DNA from: Sitta carolinensis
Taxonomy: Eukaryota > Chordata > Aves > Passeriformes > Sittidae
DNA length: 64,000 bases
Reading direction: 5' to 3'
NCBI GenBank assembly: GCA_032173965.1
Contig: CM063288.1
Coordinates: 8,970,501 to 9,034,500 of the forward strand
A program made the position numbers and the translations under genes. How positions within the stretch are numbered: the first letter of the stretch is position 1; the number at the start of each line of letters is the position of its first letter. The notes under the pieces are model-generated. The model did not search any database and was not told where the DNA came from. It saw only the letters and a list, made by a program, of their open reading frames with translations. Of the stretch, positions 13,901 through 25,450 are shown piece after piece.

Positions 13901-16900
13901 AAGAATACCTTTCAGTCACATCCAGGCAGACAAGCATAGGCTTCAGCAGGTGTTTCCTTCTCACACAATGAATCCTTCTTCAGAGCCAGAGCAGAGCCCA
14001 CAGGCTATATCTGGCAGTGGACTGCATTTTTCCAGGGTTTGAGGTGCTGCTTGCAATGTGACATTGCAGGAGGCACCATAACCCCCTGTGCCACGTGACA
14101 TGGGGCCCTTTGCATCTTCCTTATCTCAAGTTTTCTGGGGAAGATGCTCTGCAAAGCACCAGTTTTTAAAAGTAGTTGATGCTGAGCACCAGCCTTTCCT
14201 TTCCTCCCATTTTCATTCCCACCTGGTCCCGGTTGCTCCTGTCCCCACAGCTTCTAACTGCACACACACACTAAGTTTTTGTAATTCTCCCTCTCCAATG
14301 GGCCAATATATGAATCACTGACACTGTGAACAGGAATCATTGGCCATCACAAGATTGATGAAGTCCCCAGAGGCCAGGCAAGACAGCAAGGTGGCACGCA
14401 GAATGACTTTTAAAATAGCTACCATCTATTTCACAGCATTTGTAGATTTGAATATGCTACATACCTGAATAATTTACTAAATTTTAGGGAGTTTTAATCC
14501 CCGTGTTTTAGCTGTAATTCCACTTTCCTATCAAAACCTGATGTCTTCTGAATCCTATATCACTGCTGACATAAACAGCTCCTGTTTCTCCATTCAAAAG
14601 AGGAAAAAATAACCCATCAATAATAGGAAATATAAAGGGTAGATTTAGTTTTTAGCATCACCAGAATTTCAGAGCCAGGATACAGAAATGGATGGAAGTG
14701 CTAAGGCATGGCCCCATCACTTGTGCTGCTGGGAAAGCATCATTGCAGAGCAGAATAGAAACAGTTCCTTATTTTATTTTTTTGGAATCAGAGGGGTTTG
14801 CAGGCATCATAACCCCTGGGAATAAAACGTGCATGGCAGTGAGGGCAGTTTAGGCTGCTTAGCAGGAGCAGCTCTGGAGAGGAGCAGGGACACTCACTGA
14901 AACAATAAGCCAGACTGCCTGGGCAGGAGCATCCCAAGCTCTGGAACTCAGCCCTGGAACAAAACTCAGTGCTCCTGCTCCACAGAGGCTCTCAGCTCAC
15001 CCCAGCACAGCCAGAAGCCCCCAGCCAGCCCTGCACCTCCCAGGACTGCCCAGCATCAGCCCAGCACTGGCCTCCCAGCTCACCCAACAGACCCATGAGA
15101 TGTGTGCTGGCCTCCAGAGAGATGTGTCAGTGGTGGGGAGTGCACAACATCCCAAAAGAAAAATCAGGGCCAGGGCTGCACATTTTAGGACTCCTCACTG
15201 TCACAGAACCCAAATACAATCTCATCCCAGCTGCAGCAATGGCTCCATGCCTGAGATCCCAGGGTGCAAACCCCAAGGAGCACGACTGATCCTGTAACTT
15301 CAGGAACTCCTTTCCACACAGCATCAGCCAGGCTGAAAACAAGGCTGGCCACCATGAATGCTCCACATGTCCTTCTGTCCACCTGCAAATAAACACAGTT
15401 TATATGCTTCATGCTGTATGCAAGTTCCCTACAGCTATGAAATAATGCAAGTAAGACAACTCCAGGAAAGCTCAACAAGATCACCCCAGGACATGCCATA
15501 ACTGCCTCTAGTGCCTTACTAATGGGTGAGAAAAATATTTAAACCATGTAATGGCTTTCTCACTAGCTACTTGCAAAGCACCCAGATCAGTGGGAAACCT
15601 GGGTTCTGCAGCCCATCAGGGAGATACCAAAAAGCACAGAGCTTTTTCCTGATAATGAAGAGAAGGAAGAGACCATAGGGGATGTGACCACTGAGCTGAG
15701 CTGGGAACTCACAGAGGTACTTCAGCATCTGCTTGAAAATTCATTAAAGCCCTTCCTCTTGATGGACACATTTGCAGTATAAATAGTTGTGTCCTCTTTA
15801 TTTCACTCTGAGGTTTAATTAATATATAAATCAAATGCTTATAAAACTCACAAATGCTTGGGAAGATGTAAAATTTAATTAGTTTGCCCACACAACTCCA
15901 TATGTCAACTGTTAGCTCAATTACTCTTTGCCATGAAATACTGACTGCACTTTCCCATATTACTGATTTCCCTCTATCTCAAGTCATGCTTAATCAACAC
16001 CCTGAACTCAACACACACACACACTTGTGCTAAATTAAATATTGAGCACAAGGAGCAAGAGCCTCTTTAATGAAACCACAGCTGGATTTTGCTCAGAAAT
16101 TAGATCCTCATGCAAAATTGGGGCAGAGGATATCTGGGGAAATCCCTGGGGTGTGGGGCAGGTTATCACCTGCTCTGGCATGTGCTACCAGACCAGGACG
16201 TGCACTACTCTGCTCATGTTCTTCCACGGAACACTGGAGAAAATACATCCCAGGATATGTATTTCCTCCAGGATATTCATTTCCACCCAAGAAAAAATAT
16301 GTTTCCTTGGGATGGAGCAGCTGCTGGTGGAGCAGGGACTGGAGGAGGTGAGGGAAGGCTGGGAATGAAGCACTCGGCAGGGATGGGCAATGGATGCTTT
16401 GTGATGGGCTCAGGTGTGTGGTGTCAAAGTGCAGGTGTGCAGCAGCTAAAGACAGGGATGAGTGACCACTGTACCCATTAAATATTCATTAAAAGCACGC
16501 TCAGGTCAGCCCCCAGTCTGGCAGTGACAGTCAGTACAAATGAGCACTGACGCTGCACTTATTCCTATTCCAAAATCCTCAGGGGACAACAAAATGTCAA
16601 AATTATCATCTGGAAAGAGCCCAACAAATTCTCCATCCTCCTGAAGCCCCTCCCTCTCCCCCATCTCCCCCCAGGATGAGGGCTCTGATAGCCCCTTAGC
16701 CAGGCTCTGTGCCAGCGTGCCCTCAGCTTTCTCCTGACCAGCCGTGCCACAGGGTGCCGTGGAAGTGACCTTTGCTGGCTCATCCACAGTGCCCAGCACA
16801 CCCAGCTGCTCCCAGCACAGAGCCAGGCAGTGGCTCCCATGGGCTCCTAGCTGACCCATCCCACAGAGGATGGATCCTGCCTGCCTGTGGGGAGCAGGGT

Positions 16901-18693
16901 AACAGGGCCGTAATGGTGTCACCGTGGCCATGGCACTGTTCAGTGAGGAGAAGGAGGATGCTGGGGGCTGGAAATGCTGTGGCAGAGGGTGCAGCAGCCA
17001 AGTGGAAATTAAAAAAAGCTGCAGGGAGAGGCATCAAACCATTTTGCTGCTTTGAGGGGAACTCCCTTGGAATAAAGATGCTTATAACTCTACAAAAATA
17101 CTGTAAATTAAGCTCTTATTTTTCCCATTTGAGCTACTTGTTGGTGTATAATTTTCATGTTTGTGCTGTGAATACAGACTATTCATTTTCCCTAAAACTA
17201 TTTTCTTGGTGATGTTTCTTTCAGGAGCTGGTGTGAGAGCAGAGCCTGCACACAACCACTGTACATGAGCTGCCAGCACTGCCTGCCCCAGGGGCTTCTG
17301 CTCAGAGCCACTTGCACCAGGCTTTGACAGTCCTGGAAATGTTCCTTCCACTGTCCTTCCTGAGGCAAGGGTCCACCTGACACTGTCCTCTGGTTTGCTC
17401 CCAAGGTTTGTTTTTTGTTCCCCTCCCTGTAAGCCTTGCTACCAGACCTGAGATGATGCTGGGAAGCTCTAAGTCTTGGATCAGGCTCTCCCATTTACCA
17501 TCCATAGCTCAAATCTCCCCTAAGCCCATGAGATGAAGTAAGAGCCCCATTTCCCTGCGACCATCTCAAAAAAAAAATTTGTAATTTCAATGATAAAACC
17601 ACTTTGAGGGTAGAGTTGGGGATTTTTTTATGAGCTATCCTATATAAGCAGAGCTGGAACCCATTATACTGGAACCCATATCATACAAAATAATTTAAAT
17701 CCTCAAACTTCTTTCTTCAGGCAATCCGCTTGTTTCTTTAATTCAAATTAGATCTTCATATTCAAGTCTCATTCTAGTTAATCATATTTTTCAATTAAAT
17801 TCAATTGTCTATGATCTCCCTAACTTCCAATGCTTCCCTGCATCTCTAATACAGGAAAATTTTGCATTTGTTCCTTTTACTTTCTTTTTTCTTTCTTCCC
17901 GAGCTGGTAACATTTTGCTTAACAAAACCAATTTCCAGCAATGGGATCAGAGCAGAGACATGGTTTGGTCTGATCATGTTTGCATTGCCCATACATGAGT
18001 GATGGCTACTAAAACAACACTGCTGTGAGGGAAAACATGTTTTTTTTATAGGCCACCTGCCTCTGTTTGATATCAGGATGCTGGTGCTCCCCATGGTCAG
18101 AGAGGAAACTCAGAGTTACAGGGTGGCAAGCCTGGGACAGGCTCCTGCATCGACAGGTGGAGGTGGAAAAACTTGTGGTTAGAGGTCAAGGAACATCCCT
18201 CTGCTTTTTAAAGTATCCCTTCAAAACACAGCCTTTATGCATTCACCCCTTCTAAAGGGAGAAAAGGAAGTGTTCCATGGTGTTAAACATGGGTTACAAG
18301 TACCTGGGAGAGCTCAGAGCAAGTCAGACTGCTGGTTTCATGTCTGATACTCAGTGCCTTGCAGCTCAGCACTCCAGACACACCAGCACAGCTCTCTGCC
18401 TGATACTGGACCCAAATCCATCCCTCCTGCAAGCCATGCACCAGCTCTGAAGTCTCATGAGGCCTCTGCAGTAGACAGTACCTCCTGGTCAGGATGGGGA
18501 GACCTGGGCAAAACCAGGGCCATTCAACAGACAGGGAAAGCAGCTAACAAAAGGAAGGAGAATTTTTAGGACAGTTTTATGCACAGCTGTGAAGCACCCA
18601 GGGAGCAGAAGAACCACCTTGGTGGTGAAGCTAACACTCAGCAAGAAAACTGTTGGCAGTGGGTAGACTTCAGACAACACTTAGCAAAGAGGT

Positions 18694-18830
18694 CATAGAA
18701 TAGAAAATCATAGAGCATCCACAGCTTCCCCAGGCCATCTGTGCCAGTGCCCTCACAGTAGAGAATTTCTTCCTAATATCTAATCTAAACCTACCCCATT
18801 TCAGGATAAAGACAGGAAAGCCTCAGCAGC
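18694..18830 (-). mobile_element. CR1 LINE 3'-region fragment
   Basis: The + strand reads as the antisense of the CR1 3' end: an ATAGAAT-type start, then the stretch equivalent to 'gccagtgccctcacagtagagaatttcttcctaa' in shorter pieces, then a 'ctaatctaaaccta' block. The same phrases recur in the better preserved copy at 27079-27535. Insertion is on the minus strand and the fragment is truncated and diverged. Confidence 0.8.
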
Positions 18831-20659
18831 CAAGGATAAACCTCTGCACACGGAGGAGACTGTATGATCAGCTGCATCTTTACCTGGCCAGTTCTCAGAC
18901 ACAAGGGTGCTAAAGGCACTCCTGTCCTGCCCAGTAGCACGGGACCGGGCATTTGCAGGGAAAATGCTCCTGTGGGATTTACTCTGTTATTGCATTAGGT
19001 GTGCTTTGCTGCTGTTATGCTACAGCAAAGTCTGGCTCTTTCACCATCAGTATCATCATGATGCTTCCAGTGCTTCTGGAAAGGTTACAGGAACCAGAAG
19101 ACCAGAGATCAGGTGAGAAATTCAGTTTCCACTGCCTTTTTAAATACTAATAAAATACTAATAAATGCTGGTTATGGTAAAAAAAGCCAGAAACAGCCCC
19201 CAAGTGTATTTTGAAGATGGAAAGACCAACAGGCAAAGGGAAAAAGGCCCCAGTTTTATTATTTTGTATAATCAGACTATAATTGGAGAGCAGACGCTGT
19301 CTGTAGCACACTGCCATTCGGGACTCTGGTTTTCTAATAAGAAATCCATGAGGGAATTAAATGCTGCTTCAGTGGTGTTCTGGCTGATTTAAGGGATGCA
19401 CCTGGAGCCAGAATTCATGCCTTCAGTTGCTGTACTTCACCAAAAGCAAAAAAATATAGGTGCCACTTGTAAATCCCTACAAAAAATTTGGTCTGCAGTG
19501 GCAAGAGTGAGAGCCCCTTAATTATAGCAGTGCTTTTGGGAGCTGTGATAATTAGGAGTTTCCGGTGTTCTGGAAATCAAAGTGGTTTCTATTCTCTTCT
19601 TTAATTAATCCAGGCTTTTATCTGTGAAAGTGGAGATGAGTTCTCCATTTCAGAGGTTCTGCTCTAGGCAAAGCACAATGATACTTGTGCAGTTACACAG
19701 TGAAGCCACTGGACCCCTGGACCTGGGTGACATCCCTCACACTGAAGCATCCCTGGCCTCCAGTCCTTGATATTTTGGGGGATGAAGGGGAAAGACCAGA
19801 GGGTGACATGCCTCGAGCAGGACTCACCACAGCCTGCACATATCACAAGAGACCTGCTGCACAGGGATGTGCAGCCGGGGATCCATGGCAGGGGACACAC
19901 TGCCTGCCTGCAGGAATTCAGCAGATAACAGACACCCAGCATTTATCACCTCCCCACAAGGGAAAGGGTGAGTCAAGCTGCGCAAAAATCGCAAGATTGG
20001 TATAAAATCATGACTTTTTTTTTTTCTGTTCAAAGGAAATTATTGTTATAAGCCCGTTTTATTACACCCTGGAAAGGGTTGACTTTGGGAGATTTTCTAG
20101 GGCTGGAAAATCACACTGAAAATCCATGTGACTCTTAGGAGATGACAACAGCAGCATGGGATTTGTGGTAAAACCACCATGCAACGTGACCAAAGTGAAT
20201 GCTTCCACGATGTGAACTGTACATGCATGGATGGCAGAGAGAGATTTCCAGCTGTACGTAAAGCCTCCAGCTGATGGGATAACCTCAGTGCTCAAAACAG
20301 GAGCATTTGTCACCCACCAGAGCAGAAGGTAGCATAACCAATTAACCCATACAGCTAATTAATCAAATCCAGCCACAATGATGTTATCAAGGAGCTGCCT
20401 GGAAATTATTCTTTATGTCAAAGTCTATTTTTAGATCAAATAAATCCAGACCCATGCTGGACAAGCTGTGCTCCAGTTTGGGGCATCTCCACACTTCATC
20501 ATTTCCCAGCAGTGAATTCTGCTGCAAGTACCCAAACCAGGGGCTCAGACCTAGAGCCGTGCCTCAGAGCAGCTTTGTGTTGGATTAAACAGTTTTCCCA
20601 GAGAGAAACTGAATTTCTACATCCACCTTCCTTGACTTTTGGTCTGTTTTCTCCTTTTC

Positions 20660-20673
20660 CTACTAGATGGCGC
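20660..20673 (+). promoter_or_regulatory. candidate CTCF binding site
   Basis: The 14-mer CTACTAGATGGCGC matches the vertebrate CTCF core CCASYAGRKGGCRS at 13 of 14 positions, the only mismatch being T for C at position 2. It lies in a locally CpG-richer segment about 3.8 kb upstream of the putative STEAP3 promoter. Motif match is seen directly. Occupancy and insulator function are inference. Confidence 0.55.
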
Positions 20674-23600
20674 CTGCATGACAGGCGGAGACGAGCCCCG
20701 GCGGGGAGCATCTCTAGCAGATCTCCTCCAAGAAGGGCCGATAAATGACACTTTTCCCCGAAAAGCCAGGCAGTTGAGAAAGCGCTAACCTGCCGGGAGC
20801 TGATTAGTAGCAGGAAGACCGTTTTCTGGTAGCGCCACGTTAACTGCGCTTCCCCAGGGGTGCTGCCAGACCCCGGCAGGGAGGGGATGACAGGGGCCAT
20901 CCAGAAGCTGTATCCAGCGTGGCCCAGGTGTGCACAAGCTCTGTTACGGACACAGCCCAGACATCCTGCTGAGCACCCTGGAAAGCACGGTCGTGGCAAG
21001 GCAGCAGCAAGGGAGATGCTGGGGTGCTGTGCAGCCACCCACACTCGGCCACAGCTCACCTCAAAAGCCTTGTCAAAAAACCAGGCATTTCATTGGCATT
21101 TCTGGATCTCCAGTAGGAGACGTGCAACCGATGGCGTGATTGGTGTGGCTACAGACCAGACCTAGCACCACACGCCACCATTGCCCCCACACAGCCCTGG
21201 CGTGGAAGAAGTGCTGTGGGGGTACAACCCATCCCTCCCCACCTGGGTTGCTCTGGGAGGGACACAGCAGTGCATTGTCATGCCTGAAAACTGCCCCCAG
21301 GATGCTTCCCTCTGCAGCTCCATGAGGATTCAGCCAGAGCTGTCATGTGTCAGCATCATTTCCAGTCCTTCCAGGTAACCCCAGCAAAATTGAATGACAG
21401 CATCAGCTACCACTTCTTCACCCAACAAAGACACTGTGTGTCCAGCTTTGACTTCACAGAGCCATCACAGCTTCCCACATCCCACTTTTGCAGTCCCCAG
21501 CTCATTTCCCTACACAGGCTCTGTGTTTCACAACCACGCCAAACCAACTCCTGGCCTCTGTTCACTGGCAATAATTAACCACATGTTATCTCCACATTCC
21601 ACCTCTGTTGTACATGTACATTGCACATGTTCCAGCCTCTCAACTCCTTTCTGAGCTTGGCATTTTCAGAAGCTCCAGGCCATGTGCCAGTCCAGAGCAC
21701 AGAGAACTCTGTTGTGCTGATAACCCAATTTCCCAACCCAAACGGTACCACCGGGCCCCAAGAAAGCAGATTCCAGCCCAAAACACAGCTTTGGGACAGC
21801 CAGAGGAGGAGCTACGTTTACTGAGTGCCCCACAAATAGGTTTGGTGTTCCAGTGGTAAGTTTGCCATTTACTATCCCTGAATCTCAGGGGGAAGCTGAG
21901 CCATTCCCTTGCTGTGACATTGCGAGTGGCAGGGTGAGGCGGTGTCCCCAAACTCTGCTTTTGTCACAGCTTCTGCTCAGGTGCCGCCACTGCTGCATCC
22001 CCAGAGGCCTTGGGGTGCACAGCAGCCCTTGGGCTGGCACATGATGAACCCAAGGGAGCTGGCAAGGGAGAAGGGGCACAGGGAGGCTCAGGGACCATTG
22101 CCTTTGTGTCTTAGTACAGTAAAGCCTGGGCGTGGGTCACCCCCTGTATTGATTGGGTGTGGGGCAGGAGCTGAGCTGGCCTGGTGTCACCCTGGATGGC
22201 TCCAGCCCCCCAAATCAGTGTGGGAGGTGGGGACTGCCCATGGCTCCCTGGCCGGGCAGCCAGGAGCTGTCGAGGTTCATCTGCTCACCAGTGCCATGCT
22301 GTGCCAGCACACGGGCACTGGAGGAGCCTGGCAGCCCCAGCCCTGAGCAGATCCAAGGCAGCTCCCTGTCCCCATGGAGGGGAAGGACAGGGAGGAGGAG
22401 GTGCAGGTGGCATCACGGCTGAGGGGACAGCGGGACACAGCCAGCTGGGCACAGGGACACAGATGGTGCTGCCAGAGCACTGCAGCTCTCACCAGCAAGT
22501 AACAGGCCAGGAAAAAAAGATGATTGCTGGGAGAAGAGCAGTCCAGATGACACAGTGAAAAGCCCTTGCTCAGGACCAGCAAGGAAAAATGGGAAAAAAG
22601 CCCCAAACATACACCCAGAAACACTGGCTAAGTTCAGCACAATGGCATGCTGGGTCTCTCTGGGTAGAAGAGAAATTAAGCCAACTTGCAAGCCTACATC
22701 AGATCTCTCATCAGAAATATGGTTCCCAAGGGAATCTTTTCAGCAACCAATAAAGCCAGTCGAGGTTGGGGAGCTGGGGAGGCCTTAGATGCCTACTGAG
22801 ATGGCTGCCAAAAAAATGGAGCTGCAGGACTAAAACTGTCCAGCAAACAGGACAGGGCTAGCCACAGGTTTGAGAAGAGGAAAACAGGTATAAAATTGGT
22901 GTTCATCCTGAGGCACTTCTCTGTGACATAAAGGTAGAAGAGCAGAGGGTGTTTTGGTGAAAAGTTGGCTAATTTACAAAAAAGAAAGTGCAATCTAAAA
23001 AGGAGAAGCAGATTTCAGTGCTTCCAGAGGGTTGGTCGTTACTCACAGAAGTGATCACACTGCCATGGCAGCAGCGTTGCCCCATCAGGGAAGGATACAG
23101 GGAGAGACCCACACAGTGCAGAGATCTGAGAGAGCAAAGGGGAATCTGTAAGGTGAATTGTGATGATGAAGGCAAACAAGGCAATGACTATGGATTCTGT
23201 AAACTAATTTAAAAGCAAAATTTATCCTTTACGTAATGTGGGAGAGAAGGTAACAAGATACAGCAGGTGCAGGAGAGTTCAATGATTTTTGTCCTTCACT
23301 CGCCACACAGAGCTGATCATGGCATATGAATTATCACCATGATAGGCATGAGGAGGCAGGGCCCACTACAGGCAAGAAGGGGGTAAGGAGTAAACTCATT
23401 CTTCCATGTGCATTTTGTCACAGATGGCCTGTGCAGAGGTGTGATGAAGTACAGCTATCCTGATGATCCTCCTTCTCCTAACCATGTCAATTAGGTTTTA
23501 ACACCTCTCCAGTATTGTCCAATACCCAGGGAACTCACAGCATCTCACGGTTTGCAGCTCGAACATCCCAAGCCTCTGGAGTTCTCTCTTATCCAGCATC

Positions 23601-24046
23601 CAGCCAGAGGGAGTCACTAACAGGAACTTGCCCCAGCAATCCCATATCTTTGCTGAAGCCTCCCCATATCTGCAGGTTTCTGTATCTCCCACCCCATGGA
23701 CGTGAGTGTTCCCTTGCAAGCTGGGGCAGTCCTGGCTGGCATCTGGGCCCGTTTGCAGGCAGCAGAGAGGCTGGAAAGGGGGACATCTGCATAGGACAGC
23801 GGAGAGAATGGGCTGAGATAGTTAAAATCACAGCCTGCCTGGGAGAGAGGAAAAAAGTGAAGCTTTCTTCATCCCAGGAAGACATCTCCCATGTGCAAGG
23901 AGGACACAGAGGGGAAGGCAATTGGCAAAGATCAGGAAAATCCTCCTGACTGCAGGGTGGTGAAGCACTTTTGGCTGGGTTCATAGGGGCTGCACATCCC
24001 TCTGCCCGGGCTTCAAACACACACTGCAACCGCCTCCCCACGGTTC

Positions 24047-24063
24047 GGGGGGGGGGGGGGGGG
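24047..24063 (+). repeat. G17 homopolymer
   Basis: Seventeen consecutive G residues lie about 390 bp upstream of the TATA box, at the upstream edge of the CpG island. Such a run can form a G-quadruplex and is a common sequencing and assembly trouble spot, so its true length is uncertain. Confidence 0.9.
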
Positions 24064-24449
24064 CGGATGAGACAATCCCTTCAAGTCCTTTCCCTCCGTG
24101 CTCCTCTCCTCCCCTGAGAGAGCAAACCAAAGCTCCAGAGGCATTGTTTTTCAAGTCCCTGTGAGTTTGCCCCGGTGCTTTTGCCAGGACACTCTCCCTT
24201 TGGTGCCAGCTCCCGGCAGCTTTGGGAGCGTGCTGCCTCCGGTGTGTCGGAGCGGGGCCGTGGGGCAGTGTTGGGTGTTTTTGCAGCAGGACAAGTCTTT
24301 CCCAACGCGGGGGGAAGAACCATTATCTGCTTCACGCCTCGCGGCGCAGCTTTTCACAGCAAGTGCACGGCCCCTGATAGCAGGGGCAGAGGCGCAACAA
24401 ACGGCACCCGCCCTTTAAAATGAGACAGCGGCTGGCTCTGATACGCGTT

Positions 24450-24457
24450 TATAAATA
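24450..24457 (+). promoter_or_regulatory. TATA box (TATAAATA)
   Basis: TATAAATA in the context gcgtTTATAAATAGAG is a near-ideal TATA element. It predicts a start site near 24480. A second, TATA-less start nearer 24740, downstream of the GC box and CRE-like site, is equally possible from sequence alone. Confidence 0.6.
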
Positions 24458-24479
24458 GAGAATTAAGGTCTGCTTTCCA

Positions 24480-24780
24480 CTCCTGTCAGTAATGGACACC
24501 GCGACCGGCTGCCCTGGCAGCGATGCCCTCCTGCCCGCGTGTGTTTAACCTGGGCACGGCAGTGACGACCGGGCAGCCCTGCGGGGCCGGGGCCGGGGTC
24601 CCCCCGCGCCCCCAGCCTGAGCTGGGCTCTGCCGGGCCCCGCCGTGCCCAGCCCAGCCCAGCCGAGCGGTGCCCGCGGCCCCGGCGGGCACATGGGCAGG
24701 AGGGCGGAGCCCCGGCCTGACATCACGGCTCCGCTCCGCGCTGCCGGACGGCGCCGCTCGCCTCCTGCCGCCGCGCAGAG
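24480..24780 (+). other. STEAP3: putative non-coding exon 1 of STEAP3
   Basis: The right border is supported by the splice donor GCAGAG|GTGAGG at 24780|24781. The left border is a guess from the TATA box. No frame here continues into the protein, because the first coding exon (35963) has its own ATG just after its acceptor. If transcription starts at about 24480, the exon carries upstream ATGs at 24492 (18-codon frame ending in TAA at 24546-24548) and at 24523 (frame ending at 24720). A start near 24740 would avoid both. Confidence 0.5.
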
Positions 24781-25350
24781 GTGAGGAGCGCGGGGGGACG
24801 GGCACGGCGGGCACGGGCAGCGCCGGCGGCGGCGAGGAGCCGCGGCCAGGGCTCGAACCGGCCGGCCAGGGGGGAGGCTCGGCTCGGCTCGGCTCGCCGC
24901 CGGGGCTGCCCTGCCCGGGGGAAGGTCCCGGGGCTCCCCCGCCGCCGGGCGCTGGGTCCCGGCCTCCGTTCCGCCGCACGCCCGGCCCGGGGTCCCGCGG
25001 CGGGGCTGGGGAGCGCGGCTGCTGCCGGCCCGGGCCCGCTCCGCCCCCGGGCTCGGGCGGACGCTCCGGGCCCCCAGGGCGCTTTCGGCAGCCGCCTCGG
25101 TGCGAGGGTTGGTGCCGGGCTGGGGCCGGGTCCCGGGCGGAGATTGCTGCGGGGCCGGTGTGTCTCGGTCCGGGCGGTCACTGGGGAGAGGGCGGTGGGA
25201 TGCTCGTCCCCGGCAGCTCCGCCGGGCTGCGGTGCGGGGTGCCGGCGGGAAGCTCTTTCCTTCCCCGGGCTGCTGGACACATCCGTGCAGGTCCGGGAAA
25301 CTCCCGGCACCGGGAACAAACCCCCGGAAACGCGTCGGGTTGGCTGTTCG

Positions 25351-25450
25351 GATGAATGGATGGATGGATGGATGGATGGATGGATGGATGGACGGACGGA
25401 CGGACGGACGGACGGACGGACGGACGGACGGACGAATGGATGGATGGACG
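25351..25450 (+). repeat. compound (GGAT)n/(GGAC)n microsatellite
   Basis: A tetranucleotide array of about 100 bp. Six to seven GGAT-type units are followed by about ten GGAC units, then GAAT and GGAT units again. Each GGAC-GGAC junction is a CpG, while GGAT units look like the deaminated version. It lies about 570 bp inside intron 1, at the downstream edge of the CpG island. Confidence 0.95.

Larger units (their letters stand above)
10984..24046. other. intergenic DNA upstream of STEAP3
   Basis: No gene is supported. The interval contains one antisense CR1 fragment (18694-18830), a CTCF-like motif (20660-20673) and an 18-bp tandem repeat (16250-16284). A TAATTA-rich stretch lies around 15810-15930. 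The rest is unique sequence with short chance frames. In human the next gene upstream of STEAP3 is C1QL2, from memory, and no C1q-like exon was recognised here. Confidence 0.55.
24170..25345 (+). promoter_or_regulatory. STEAP3: CpG-island promoter, probably of STEAP3
   Basis: CpG density and GC content rise sharply here, above all at 24560-25250, which is almost all G and C with many CG dinucleotides. It is the only extensive CpG island in the window. Within it are a TATA box (24450-24457), a GC box (GGGCGGAGC, about 24702-24710), a CRE-like TGACATCA (24718-24725) and an AG|GTGAGG donor (24780|24781). Distance and orientation fit an 11 kb first intron ahead of the first STEAP3 coding exon. 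A (GGCTC)4 run sits at about 24876-24895. Transcript data would be needed to prove the assignment. Confidence 0.75.
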
